From Cryomorphaceae bacterium (GTDB taxonomy: Bacteria > Bacteroidota > Bacteroidia > Flavobacteriales > Schleiferiaceae), in assembly GCA_003451355.1 (NCBI GenBank), contig DMDX01000032.1, positions 1 through 18,305 on the forward strand: a DNA stretch of 18,305 nucleotides, given 5' to 3'. The notes under the pieces were generated by a model that was not told the origin of the DNA, made no database searches, and was given only the letters and a program-made list of their open reading frames with translations. This document shows positions 6,851-14,400 of this stretch, one piece after another (the stretch's first letter is position 1; each line of letters begins with the position of its first letter). The position numbers were made by a program, and so were the translations under genes.

Positions 6851-7841
6851 GTCTAAATCCTTTCGCCTGCGCGGAACCCTAATCGTACTCGCCGTGGCCA
6901 CCGCCGGGGTGATCTTTCTCATCGTTCGCGAAAACCGGAGCCACGACGACCTCAGCCCTGAAGCCTACGACTTTGCGATCGATGATACCGCGTCCATTAA
7001 CCGCATCGTCCTGTGGAACCGCAGTCCCGACACCGCCGTCCTCACCCGCGAAGCTGGAGTTTGGCTGATCAACGGAACCTCGCCCGCCCGCCCCGACGCG
7101 ATTGAGGTCCTGCTCGAAACGCTCTACCGCGTTCGCTTGCGCGGATTTGCTCCCGATGCCGCCACGACCAACATCCTGTCGTCGATGGCAACCTACGGGG
7201 TGCATGTGGATGTGTTTGCCGGTGATCAAACGCTTAAATCATTTACAGTCGGAACCGAAACACCCGACATGCTCGGCACCTACTTCCTTCGCGATGGATT
7301 CGGACGTCCCGTGGCCGTGCACATCCCCGGATTTAATGGCTACTTGAGCAGCCGATTCTTTTTGCGCGAAGACCTTTGGCGCCATCGTGTGCTGTGGCCC
7401 AACCAAGAGCCCGTGTCTGCGATATCCATTTCGTACATGGATTCCGCGAAGGCCAACATAGAACTTATCAACAAGGACGGGAGTTGGTCGCTTTCAGGGC
7501 AACCCGCTGACGGCATGAAAGTCCAGGCCCTTTTGAAAGCTATTGCGAGCAGCCAGTACGAGGGCGTCATCATCCCGTCTGACGGAGCCTACGCGAAGCA
7601 AGACAGCCTGAAAGCCTTGCCCCCACGGGTTCGAGTCGAAGTTCGGCGTACCGACGGAAGCGTGAATTCCATGCTGCTGTACCACATTCCAGGCGACCCC
7701 GAGGCCATCATGGACGACGGCCTACCCCAAACGTTTGACCCCAACCGTTTTTATGCGTTTTTGGACGACGGCCGAATGGTGCTTGTACAGCGCTTTGGTC
7801 TTCAACACCTGTTGAAAAGTTCTCGCGGATTGCGTTCGTAG
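6843..7841 (+). CDS. DUF4340-like membrane-anchored protein downstream of gldFG
   Basis: A 332-residue protein with a short basic N-terminus, one membrane helix (about residues 11-28, TLIVLAVATAGVIFLIV), and a soluble, probably periplasmic remainder. The remainder looks like the DUF4340 type: IDDTASINRIVLWNR, then AGVWLING and EVLLETLYRVRLRGFAP, and later GTYFLRDGFGRPVAVHIPGF, suggesting repeated small alpha/beta units. The function is unknown. DUF4340 proteins are commonly encoded beside GldG-like or ABC-type auxiliary proteins, so a partnership with GldFG is a reasonable inference. The ATG at 6843 was chosen because it overlaps the gldFG stop by 8 bases and gives a clean membrane anchor; the longer upstream frame lies inside gldFG. 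Confidence 0.85.
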   Translation: MPKSKSFRLRGTLIVLAVATAGVIFLIVRENRSHDDLSPEAYDFAIDDTASINRIVLWNRSPDTAVLTREAGVWLINGTSPARPDAIEVLLETLYRVRLRGFAPDAATTNILSSMATYGVHVDVFAGDQTLKSFTVGTETPDMLGTYFLRDGFGRPVAVHIPGFNGYLSSRFFLREDLWRHRVLWPNQEPVSAISISYMDSAKANIELINKDGSWSLSGQPADGMKVQALLKAIASSQYEGVIIPSDGAYAKQDSLKALPPRVRVEVRRTDGSVNSMLLYHIPGDPEAIMDDGLPQTFDPNRFYAFLDDGRMVLVQRFGLQHLLKSSRGLRS

Positions 7842-7847
7842 AGGTAA

Positions 7848-7855
7848 TTACTTTG
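7848..7855 (+). promoter_or_regulatory. Probable -7 box (TTACTTTG) for dnaN, 4 nt before the start codon
   Basis: TTACTTTG differs at one position from TAnnTTTG. It is followed by four bases (CAAC) and then the dnaN ATG at 7860, the same geometry as at tgt and the EamA gene. A TTG at 7830-7832 lies 15 bases upstream, closer than usual for a -33 element. If used, the mRNA would begin at or very near the ATG. Confidence 0.5.
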
Positions 7856-7859
7856 CAAC

Positions 7860-8981
7860 ATGAAGTTCATCGTTTCCAGCGGACAGCTACTCCGCGCGCT
7901 ACAGACCGTTTCGGGTGTCATTCAATCCAACCACACCCTGCCGATTCTCGACCATTTTTTGGTCGTACTCGAACCCAATAAGCTCACCATAACCGCGTCT
8001 GACCTCGAGACGACGATGACGACCACGCTGGACGTGGCTTCCGAGAGTTCCGCCACCGCGGCCATCCCGGCGCGGATGCTGCTCGACACCGTCAAGAGCT
8101 TCCCTGAGCAGCCGCTCACGTTCACCTTCAACCCGAGCGCACACAGCCTTGAGGTGAGTAGCGACTTCGGTAAGTACGCCATTTCGTACGTCGATGCGGC
8201 CGAGTACCCAAAGGCTCCCGACGTCGATGCCACGGTGACCGTGGAGCTGCCTGCGCACGTCCTCGGAACCGCCATTGCCAAGACCCTTTTTGCCGCCGGC
8301 AACGACGACCTTCGCCCCGTAATGAGCGGAGTGTTTTTTCAGCTCACCCCCGAAAGCCTCACGTTTGTAGCCACCGATGCCCACAAGCTCGTGCGCTACC
8401 GCCGCAGCGACTTTGCCGCACCACAAACGGCTGAGTTCATCATGCCCAAAAAGCCGCTGAACCTTTTGAAGGCCACACTGGGCAGCAACGACGACCTCGT
8501 CGAGATTCGCTACACCGAGCAGAACGCCCAGTTCACCTACGACGGCGTCACCCTGATTTGCCGCCTGATTGACGGCAAGTACCCCAACTTCGAGGGAGTA
8601 ATTCCAAAGAACAATCCCAACCGCATGACCGTGGACCGCGGAGCGTTCACCGGAAGCGTCAAGCGTGTGAGCCTGTTTGCCAACAAGACCACCCACCAGA
8701 TTCGCCTCAAAATGGCGGGCAACGAGCTGTTCATCAGTGCCGAGGATCCAGATTTCGCCAACAAGGCCCACGAGCGCTTGACCTGCAGCTACGAGGGCAG
8801 TGACCTCGAAATCGGATTCAATAGCCGATTCATCGTAGAAATGCTGGGCAACGTCGACTCAAGCTCCTTGGTTTGGGAATTTTCTGCGCCGAACCGTGCC
8901 GGACTCCTTTTTCCGGACCGCCCCAGCGAAGACGGCGAAGACCTGCTGATGCTGGTCATGCCGGTGATGCTCAACGCATAG
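7860..8981 (+). CDS. dnaN: DNA polymerase III beta subunit (sliding clamp)
   Basis: The ring-shaped processivity clamp that tethers DNA polymerase III to DNA. The 373-residue length is normal for the family. It opens MKFIVSSGQLLRALQTVSGV and continues with the conserved ILDHFLV, and domain 1 includes TITASDLETTM and IPARMLLDTVKSFPEQPL. Domain 2 contains RPVMSGVFF and FVATDAHKLV; domain 3 contains LICRLIDGKYPNFEGVIP and ends with DLLMLVMPVML, the surface strand near the clamp's protein-binding pocket. All three clamp domains are complete. In flavobacterial genomes dnaN often lies near gldG, as here, rather than next to dnaA. A promoter-like box sits 4 nt before the ATG, so it can be expressed independently of gldFG. 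Confidence 0.98.
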   Translation: MKFIVSSGQLLRALQTVSGVIQSNHTLPILDHFLVVLEPNKLTITASDLETTMTTTLDVASESSATAAIPARMLLDTVKSFPEQPLTFTFNPSAHSLEVSSDFGKYAISYVDAAEYPKAPDVDATVTVELPAHVLGTAIAKTLFAAGNDDLRPVMSGVFFQLTPESLTFVATDAHKLVRYRRSDFAAPQTAEFIMPKKPLNLLKATLGSNDDLVEIRYTEQNAQFTYDGVTLICRLIDGKYPNFEGVIPKNNPNRMTVDRGAFTGSVKRVSLFANKTTHQIRLKMAGNELFISAEDPDFANKAHERLTCSYEGSDLEIGFNSRFIVEMLGNVDSSSLVWEFSAPNRAGLLFPDRPSEDGEDLLMLVMPVMLNA

Positions 8982-8991
8982 AACCAGCGCA

Positions 8992-9636
8992 ATGAACCTT
9001 TTGGTCGTGGCCGACGTGCACGGGTGCTCAAAGACCCTGAAGACGTTGGTGCGCGGTCAATGGAATCCGCACGACGAATTTCTCATTTTAGTGGGCGACT
9101 TGGTCAACAAGGGCCCGAAGTCCGCCAAGGTGATTGAATACGTGCGGGATCTTCAGACCGAATACCCCTACAGCGTGTTTGTAGTGCGCGGCAACCACGA
9201 GCAAATGCTTGTCGACGCCTACGACCAACCGACTCAAAAGTTGGCCTTTTACGAGAAGTTCAAAAAGGACCTTTTGCGCCGCGGAATTCCGCTGAAAAAA
9301 ACCATCGACTGGATGCGCCGCCTGCCCTTAAAGTGGGAGAATAAGTACGTGCTGATCACCCACGCTGGGGTTGCACTGCACGCTCGCGACCCCTTCATCG
9401 CGGGCAACTTGCGTTCGGTACTGCACAACCGTTCCGCACTAAAAAACGTCGGTAAACTCCAGATTTTTGGGCATGTGATTCAAGAACCCGGCATTCCGCG
9501 CTACTACCCATCGGCCAACGCGTGGGGCATTGACACCGGTTGCTGGCGCGGAGGCGGATTGCACGCCATCCGCCTAACCCGAACGGGAGAAATTTTAGAA
9601 TTCCTTCGCGAACCGACCCACAGTACCGACCTTTGA
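8992..9636 (+). CDS. PPP-superfamily metallophosphatase (Ser/Thr phosphatase-like)
   Basis: A 214-residue calcineurin-like phosphoesterase of the PPP type. The metal and active-site motifs are all present in order: DVHG (8-11), GDLVNKG (35-41, variant of GDxVDRG), GNHE (67-70), THAG (123-126) and GH (160-161), with a closing DTGC (181-184). The length fits bacterial PrpA/ApaH-like single-domain enzymes. Its substrate could be phosphoprotein or a dinucleoside polyphosphate; the sequence does not decide this. The Asn in GDLVNKG where Asp is usual leaves the metal ligand Asp intact. It starts 10 bases after dnaN with no separate promoter visible, so it is probably co-transcribed with dnaN. Confidence 0.9.
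   Translation: MNLLVVADVHGCSKTLKTLVRGQWNPHDEFLILVGDLVNKGPKSAKVIEYVRDLQTEYPYSVFVVRGNHEQMLVDAYDQPTQKLAFYEKFKKDLLRRGIPLKKTIDWMRRLPLKWENKYVLITHAGVALHARDPFIAGNLRSVLHNRSALKNVGKLQIFGHVIQEPGIPRYYPSANAWGIDTGCWRGGGLHAIRLTRTGEILEFLREPTHSTDL
9628..9635 (+). promoter_or_regulatory. Possible -7 box (GACCTTTG) for pruA
   Basis: GACCTTTG has one mismatch to TAnnTTTG and overlaps the stop codon of the preceding phosphatase gene. It would give a leader of roughly 40 bases before the pruA ATG at 9681. This is weak, since one-mismatch matches are frequent by chance. Confidence 0.25.
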
Positions 9637-9680
9637 CGTACAACTCGCGACCCGAGCGGCCGCACCAAACCCTTAGATGT

Positions 9681-11309
9681 ATGCCGAACGCATTATTCAA
9701 CGTCCCCAAGGCCATTAACGAGCCTGTGTACAGCTACGCTCCCGGAACCCCAGAGCGCACCCGCCTTTTGTCGACCTACGAGCGCATGCTCGGCGAGCAG
9801 GTAGATATTCCGATGTTTATCGGAGGCAAAGAAATCCGCACGGGCGAGCTCCGCGACTGCCGTCCGCCGCACGACCACCAGCGCGTCATCGGCCGCTACC
9901 ACTGGGGCACCAAGGAGCACGTAGAGCAAGCCGTTGACGCCGCTTTGGCTGCCCACGCTTCGTGGTCGTCGATGCCCTGGTTTGAACGCGCCGGAATCTT
10001 TTTGCGCGCCGCCGACCTCGTAAGCGGCCCCTACCGCGCCACGATCAACGCGGCAACCATGCTCGCGCAGTCCAAGACAGTGCACCAAGCCGAAATCGAT
10101 GCAGCCTGCGAGTTTGCTGACTTTTTGCGCTTCAACGTGCAGTTTATGACCGAGATCTATGCCCAGCAGCCCGAAAGCTCGCCCGGCGTCTGGAACCGCA
10201 TGGAGTACCGCGCCCTCGAAGGGTTTGTTCTCGCAATTACCCCATTTAACTTCACCGCCATTGCCGGCAACTTGCCGTCTGCACCGGCCCTCATGGGCAA
10301 CGTCGCGGTATGGAAGCCTGCCGACGCCCAGATCTATTCTGCGTGGGTGATCATGGAGATCTTTCGCAAAGCCGGACTTCCCGAGGGCGTAATCAACCTC
10401 GTCTATGCCGACGGACCTGCCGTCGGAGACGTGGTCTTTAAGCACCCTGATTTTGCAGGTCTGCACTTCACCGGCTCGACCGGCGTATTCAAGCACCTCT
10501 GGAAAGAGATCGGAACCAACATCGACCGCTACAAAGCCTACCCACGCATTGTGGGCGAAACAGGCGGAAAGGACTTTGTCCTGGCACACCCCTCGGCCGA
10601 TGCCCTCGAAGTCGCCACTTCGCTAAGCCGCGGCGCCTTTGAGTTCCAAGGTCAAAAGTGTTCGGCCGCCTCTCGAGCTTATGTTCCCGCAAGCATTTGG
10701 CCCGCCGTCAAGGCCAAGCTCGTCGAAGACGTCAAGAGCTTTACGATGGGCAGCCCCGGCGACCCCTCTAACTTTATCACGGCAGTCATTGACGAGCGTT
10801 CGTTCGACAAGATCGTGTCCTTCATCGACTACGCCAAGGGTCGCGAGGACGTCGAGCTGATTGTAGGCGGAGGCCACGACAAGTCCAAGGGCTACTTCGT
10901 CGAGCCCACGGTGGTGGTGACGACCAACCCGCACTTCCGCACCATGTGCGAAGAAATCTTCGGGCCGTTCCTGACCATCTTTGTCTATGAAGATTCTGCA
11001 TGGAGCGAAACCCTCGACCTGATCAACCGCACCTCAGAGTACGCCCTCACGGGAGCCGTATTCTCTCGCGACCGCTACGCCGTCGACGAGGCAACGCGCC
11101 GCCTCAGCTTTGCCGCCGGAAACTTCTACGTCAACGACAAGCCCACTGGTGCCGTCGTCGGCCAACAGCCATTTGGCGGTGCGCGCGGATCAGGCACCAA
11201 CGACAAGGCCGGTTCAGTTCTGAACCTTCTTCGTTGGGTTTCACCCCGAACCATTAAAGAAACATTGGTTCCGCCTGCAGACTACCGCTACCCGTTCTTG
11301 GGCAACTAG
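9681..11309 (+). CDS. pruA: L-glutamate gamma-semialdehyde (1-pyrroline-5-carboxylate) dehydrogenase
   Basis: Oxidises glutamate semialdehyde (from pyrroline-5-carboxylate) to glutamate with NAD+, the second step of proline catabolism. The 542-residue protein matches stand-alone PruA of Bacteroidota and eukaryotic-type P5C dehydrogenase rather than the bifunctional PutA. It opens MPNALFNVPKAINEPVYSYAPG; the aldehyde-dehydrogenase core shows TPFNFTAIAGNLPSAPALMGN, GLHFTGSTGVF, the catalytic base Glu293 in GETGGKD, and the nucleophile Cys327 in GQKCSA. Near the end come FYVNDKPTGAVVGQQPFGG and a conserved YRYPF. The ATG at 9681 is preferred because homologues start with this segment; the open frame upstream overlaps the phosphatase gene. 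No proline dehydrogenase gene is in the window. Confidence 0.97.
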   Translation: MPNALFNVPKAINEPVYSYAPGTPERTRLLSTYERMLGEQVDIPMFIGGKEIRTGELRDCRPPHDHQRVIGRYHWGTKEHVEQAVDAALAAHASWSSMPWFERAGIFLRAADLVSGPYRATINAATMLAQSKTVHQAEIDAACEFADFLRFNVQFMTEIYAQQPESSPGVWNRMEYRALEGFVLAITPFNFTAIAGNLPSAPALMGNVAVWKPADAQIYSAWVIMEIFRKAGLPEGVINLVYADGPAVGDVVFKHPDFAGLHFTGSTGVFKHLWKEIGTNIDRYKAYPRIVGETGGKDFVLAHPSADALEVATSLSRGAFEFQGQKCSAASRAYVPASIWPAVKAKLVEDVKSFTMGSPGDPSNFITAVIDERSFDKIVSFIDYAKGREDVELIVGGGHDKSKGYFVEPTVVVTTNPHFRTMCEEIFGPFLTIFVYEDSAWSETLDLINRTSEYALTGAVFSRDRYAVDEATRRLSFAAGNFYVNDKPTGAVVGQQPFGGARGSGTNDKAGSVLNLLRWVSPRTIKETLVPPADYRYPFLGN

Positions 11310-11312
11310 TTA

Positions 11313-11337
11313 CTTGTTGCTCGTTACTAGCAACAAG
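11313..11337. terminator. Inverted repeat between convergent pruA and rsmG, possible terminator
   Basis: CTTGTTGCT (11313-11321) and AGCAACAAG (11329-11337) form a perfect 9-bp stem with a 7-base loop, placed between two converging genes. It lacks a T tract on either side, so intrinsic termination is uncertain. The same bases also resemble the repeat found at 14315-14400. Confidence 0.4.
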
Positions 11338-11345
11338 CTAACCAA

Positions 11346-11942
11346 TTAGGCCGGCAGCTCTACGATGACCTTGGTCTCGTAGAATTCCCCCGGTAGCCAT
11401 TGGGACACCGGGTGGATTCGGTGGCGGATTCCGCGAAGTTCTTCGCTGAGGTCTCCCCCTTTGAGGGCGTACAGCGCGGTATTGGGCTTAGACGACCAGT
11501 GGCCCTTCATCCATTGCTTGAGTTCGGCGGCTGGAGCTACAGCCCGCGTCACCGCGAGGTCAAAGGGCCCTTTCACGGTTTCCATGCGTCCCCACACGGG
11601 GCGAACGTTGGTAAGCCCTAGGGCATCTGCGACCGCCTGGACCACCTTGATTTTTTTGGCGATCGAATCGACCAGTACCCATTCCACCTCGGGAAAGGCG
11701 ATGGCAAGCGGAATTCCAGGGAATCCACCGCCGGTTCCGATGTCAGCCACCCTTAGGCCCGCCTTGAGGGGCAGAACCTGGCCCAGCACGAGTGAATGGG
11801 CGATGTGGCGCTCCCAAAGGTTGTCCAGATCCTTGCGCGATACGACGTTGATTTGGGCGTTCCACTCGCGGTAGAGATCCGGAAGCGCCTGGAGCTTCGC
11901 GATCGAATCGTCACTTAAAAAAGAAAATGCTGACGTGTCCAT
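11346..11942 (-). CDS. rsmG: 16S rRNA (guanine-N7)-methyltransferase, GidB
   Basis: RsmG uses SAM to methylate N7 of the conserved guanine (E. coli G527) in the 530 loop of 16S rRNA. The 198-residue protein has the expected LYREWNAQINVVSRKD (23-38) followed by ERHIAHSL, the SAM-binding loop VADIGTGGGFPGIP (65-78), VLVDSIAKKIKV (89-100), and a later AVTRAVAP in the substrate-side loop. Start chosen at 11942 (MDTSAFSFL): it overlaps the stop of the upstream glycosyltransferase-like gene by one base (TAATG), implying translational coupling. The longer upstream frame lies inside that gene and carries no RsmG features. It ends facing pruA, with an inverted repeat between. Confidence 0.96.
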   Translation of the reverse strand: MDTSAFSFLSDDSIAKLQALPDLYREWNAQINVVSRKDLDNLWERHIAHSLVLGQVLPLKAGLRVADIGTGGGFPGIPLAIAFPEVEWVLVDSIAKKIKVVQAVADALGLTNVRPVWGRMETVKGPFDLAVTRAVAPAAELKQWMKGHWSSKPNTALYALKGGDLSEELRGIRHRIHPVSQWLPGEFYETKVIVELPA

Positions 11943-13126
11943 TAGCCCTTCCAAAAGGGTTTGGCCATCGGGTCGCGTTTTGGAATCCGACGGCGAACAG
12001 CATCCACACGAATCCAAAACGGAACGCGTACGGCTTCGAACCACGTGCCAAAACGGCTAAAGTGTAGGATGAGCATCGTGCCTACTACGGCGTGCAGGGC
12101 AATCCAACTTCCGGCGGCAAACAAGGCTTGGTTGCGGTAAAAATCACGGAGTGGATCCAAACCTTCTTGCGCAACAAGAACCCAGTGACCGGCCACCCCA
12201 ACAGCAGCAATGAGCCCCGCAAGGTCCGTAATCCAGAGCCCCAAGAAGGCCAAAATCAGGGCTGTCTGCTCGGCAGCCGGGCGCACTTCACGCAATTTGG
12301 GGTCGCGCTGAATGCTTCCGCGTCGTGCAACCACCGCATCTGCAGCCAACGTCACACGACCTGGTCCCGCAAGCACACCCATGAGTAGTTCGCCCTCACC
12401 GCCGTCGACGTGCATGCTATCCTGAAATCCCTTTCGGTCCATGAAATCTGTGGAGCGAAACGCCAAATTCACCGGAATGAGTGAGCTCGGAATTCCGCCC
12501 GTGTGCTGGCGTAGCCAGGCCCAAATTTGGCCCGCAGCCATCGGTATACGCACCGCATACTTGGCGTCGACCACCTGAACGGGACCCCAAACCGCGGCTA
12601 CATTGCGGTCGTTCAATGGGTTGGTGAGCCACCCGAGCCAACTCGACACATCCCCAGGTGGAACGGTCGCCGCGTCTACCCATACTAAGTTGCTGCGCTT
12701 GGTCGCCTTAACCCCCAGGGTCATCGCAAGCTTTCGGGTGCGCCAAAATCGGTCGCTGTGCGGAACCGTAACCACCGTCAGCCACGGGTACTGAAGGCGA
12801 AGCTGCTCAATGCGGTGGGCCGTATCGTCCTCACTCTGGTTGTCAATCACGACCATTTCAACGGTCGGCGACAGTCCACTTGCAGCAAATGCCGCAATCC
12901 ACTCTTCAAACCACGGAGCCGCATTGCGGCCAACCACCAACAGGGCCAAGTCTTTGGCCGCTGCGGGCGCACCCTCAGACACCTTGGGCTTTAGGGCCGA
13001 CAAGCCACGCGAAGCGTAGGCCACGGCGAACAACGCCACGAGCGACGCCAGTCCAGACGACAGCATAAATGCCGACGCCATGGGCGTGAGCAGCCATTGA
13101 CATGCTTCGGTGTACCAGACTTCCAT
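11942..13126 (-). CDS. Glycosyltransferase family 2-like membrane protein
   Basis: A 394-residue protein with an N-terminal membrane segment (about 17-38), a GT-A-like cytosolic domain, and two C-terminal membrane segments (near 288-318 and 336-356). Family traits are ALLVVGRNAAPWFEEWI at the start of the fold, VVIDNQSEDDT (92-102, the UDP-side Asp motif), and GGEGELLMG in the place of the usual ED. However, the DxD-type metal site reads VDAATVPP (150-157), with Ala where the second Asp is expected, and no QxxRW motif is apparent. It may therefore be an inactive or divergent member, and substrate and role are unknown. It is the first gene of a two-gene operon with rsmG, and diverges from tgt across only 46 bases. 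Confidence 0.75.
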   Translation of the reverse strand: MEVWYTEACQWLLTPMASAFMLSSGLASLVALFAVAYASRGLSALKPKVSEGAPAAAKDLALLVVGRNAAPWFEEWIAAFAASGLSPTVEMVVIDNQSEDDTAHRIEQLRLQYPWLTVVTVPHSDRFWRTRKLAMTLGVKATKRSNLVWVDAATVPPGDVSSWLGWLTNPLNDRNVAAVWGPVQVVDAKYAVRIPMAAGQIWAWLRQHTGGIPSSLIPVNLAFRSTDFMDRKGFQDSMHVDGGEGELLMGVLAGPGRVTLAADAVVARRGSIQRDPKLREVRPAAEQTALILAFLGLWITDLAGLIAAVGVAGHWVLVAQEGLDPLRDFYRNQALFAAGSWIALHAVVGTMLILHFSRFGTWFEAVRVPFWIRVDAVRRRIPKRDPMAKPFWKG

Positions 13127-13134
13127 TATGAGGG

Positions 13135-13142
13135 CAAAAGTA
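13135..13142 (-). promoter_or_regulatory. -7 promoter box (TACTTTTG) for the glycosyltransferase-rsmG operon
   Basis: TACTTTTG on the minus strand matches TAnnTTTG exactly and is followed by 8 bases before the ATG at 13126. The leader would be only a few bases. No clear -33 element is seen. Confidence 0.6.
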
Positions 13143-13160
13143 GTCCAAGAACCCGCGCCG

Positions 13161-13168
13161 TACCTTTG
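13161..13168 (+). promoter_or_regulatory. -7 promoter box (TACCTTTG) for tgt, 4 nt before its GTG start
   Basis: An exact TAnnTTTG match followed by TACC and then the tgt GTG at 13173. This suggests transcription starting at or next to the start codon. It lies back to back with the divergent box at 13135-13142, with 18 bases between them. Confidence 0.65.
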
Positions 13169-13172
13169 TACC

Positions 13173-14303
13173 GTGCAATTTGAAATCCAAGCAAAAGACC
13201 CCCATTCTGCGGCGCGGAGCGGACTGCTTCACACCGCCCACGGGGCGGTTCCGACCCCCATATTCATGCCCGTAGGAACCCAAGGCGCCGTCAAAGGGGT
13301 TGGCCCCGACCTGCTCGCTGCCGATACCCGAGCGCACATCGTTTTGGGCAATACCTACCACCTCTACCTGCGCCCCGGAACCGACGTTCTCGAACAAGCC
13401 GGCGGCCTGCACGCATTCAGCACCTGGACCGGGCCCATGCTCACCGACAGCGGCGGATTTCAAGTCTACAGCCTCGAAGACCGACGCAAAATCCGCGAAG
13501 AGGGGGTGAAATTCCAGTCGCACATCGACGGAAGCACCCATTTGTTTTCACCCGAATCCGTCATGGACGTGCAGCGCTCCATCGGAGCCGACATCGTCAT
13601 GGCCTTTGACGAATGCACCGCATACCCCATCGAAAAGGCCTACGCACGTGAAGCCATGGAGCGCACCCACCGGTGGCTCGACCGCTGCTTCGTTCGCTGG
13701 AACGAAACCGAGCCCAAGTACGGCTACGACCAAGCACTCTTTCCGATCGTTCAGGGTTCGACCTTTTCAGACCTGCGCAAGGAATCCGCCGAGTTCATCG
13801 CCTCAAAAGGCGCCTGGGGAAATGCCATTGGCGGCCTGAGCGTGGGCGAACCCCACGACGAGATGTACGCAATGACCGCCGAGGTTTGCGCGATCCTGCC
13901 GGCCGACCGCCCCCGCTACCTCATGGGGGTCGGAACCCCCGCCAACATTCTCGAATCCATCGCGTTGGGTGTCGATATGTTCGACTGCGTGATGCCGACC
14001 CGCAACGGCCGCAACGGCCAACTATTTACCCGCCAAGGAACCGTCAACCTCCGCAACGCGAAGTGGGCCCGCGACTTCAGTCCGCTTGACCCCGACGGAG
14101 ATTCCGTCGTCGACAGCCGCTACTCAAAAGCATACGTCTACCACCTTATCAAGGCTGACGAAGCCCTTGGCCGCCAAATTGCCTCGCAGCACAATTTGCG
14201 CTTTTACCTCGCGTTAGTCGAAGAAGCCCGGCAGCGCATTGCCGACGGAAGCTTCCGCGCGTGGAAGGACGCCCTGGTACCCCAACTCACCCGTCGCCTG
14301 TAA
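13173..14303 (+). CDS. tgt: tRNA-guanine transglycosylase (queuine/preQ1)
   Basis: Tgt exchanges guanine for preQ1 at the wobble position of GUN-anticodon tRNAs in queuosine synthesis. The 376-residue enzyme has GTPIF-type start (TPIFMPVGTQGAVKG, 28-42), LTDSGGFQVYSL (90-101, with Asp92), MAFDECTAYP (143-152), GGLSVGEP (220-227), YLMGVGTP (249-256) and DMFDCVMPTRNGRNG (268-282), where Asp271 is the expected nucleophile. The zinc motif CxCxxC is absent: the matching segment (305-320) reads PLDPDGDSVVDSRYSK, although the downstream His324 is kept. Start GTG 13173 is chosen because homologues begin MxFE and a TAnnTTTG box sits just before it; the longer frame overlaps the divergent promoter and gene. 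Confidence 0.97.
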   Translation: MQFEIQAKDPHSAARSGLLHTAHGAVPTPIFMPVGTQGAVKGVGPDLLAADTRAHIVLGNTYHLYLRPGTDVLEQAGGLHAFSTWTGPMLTDSGGFQVYSLEDRRKIREEGVKFQSHIDGSTHLFSPESVMDVQRSIGADIVMAFDECTAYPIEKAYAREAMERTHRWLDRCFVRWNETEPKYGYDQALFPIVQGSTFSDLRKESAEFIASKGAWGNAIGGLSVGEPHDEMYAMTAEVCAILPADRPRYLMGVGTPANILESIALGVDMFDCVMPTRNGRNGQLFTRQGTVNLRNAKWARDFSPLDPDGDSVVDSRYSKAYVYHLIKADEALGRQIASQHNLRFYLALVEEARQRIADGSFRAWKDALVPQLTRRL

Positions 14304-14314
14304 CCGGTTTGCAG

Positions 14315-14400
14315 CGCCGCCAACGAGCTAATTTTACCAGCGAGCCAACCTTGCTAACGAGCCAACAAGCCACCCTTGCCAACAAGCCAACGAGCCATTG
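14315..14400 (+). repeat. Degenerate short repeat (CCAACRAGC units) between tgt and lptF/G-like gene
   Basis: The 97-base gap holds about six loosely spaced copies of a 7-9 base unit of the form (C/T)AAC(G/A)AGC: AACGAGC, AGCGAGC, AACGAGC, AACAAGC, AACAAGC and AACGAGC. A related sequence in the opposite orientation occupies the pruA-rsmG gap (11311-11339). I do not recognise a named repeat family. A weak TAATTTTA box (one mismatch to TAnnTTTG) lies at 14329-14336. No hairpin with a T tract is visible. Confidence 0.65.

Noticed and set aside
7899..8771. 290-codon minus-strand open frame inside dnaN
   Set aside because: Shadow of dnaN; no start context, no domain signal.
9693..10589. 298-codon minus-strand open frame inside pruA
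   Set aside because: Shadow of pruA with no recognisable protein features.
14315..14400. CRISPR-like array
   Set aside because: The units are 7-9 bases, degenerate and irregularly spaced, without unique spacers of constant length, and no cas genes are nearby.
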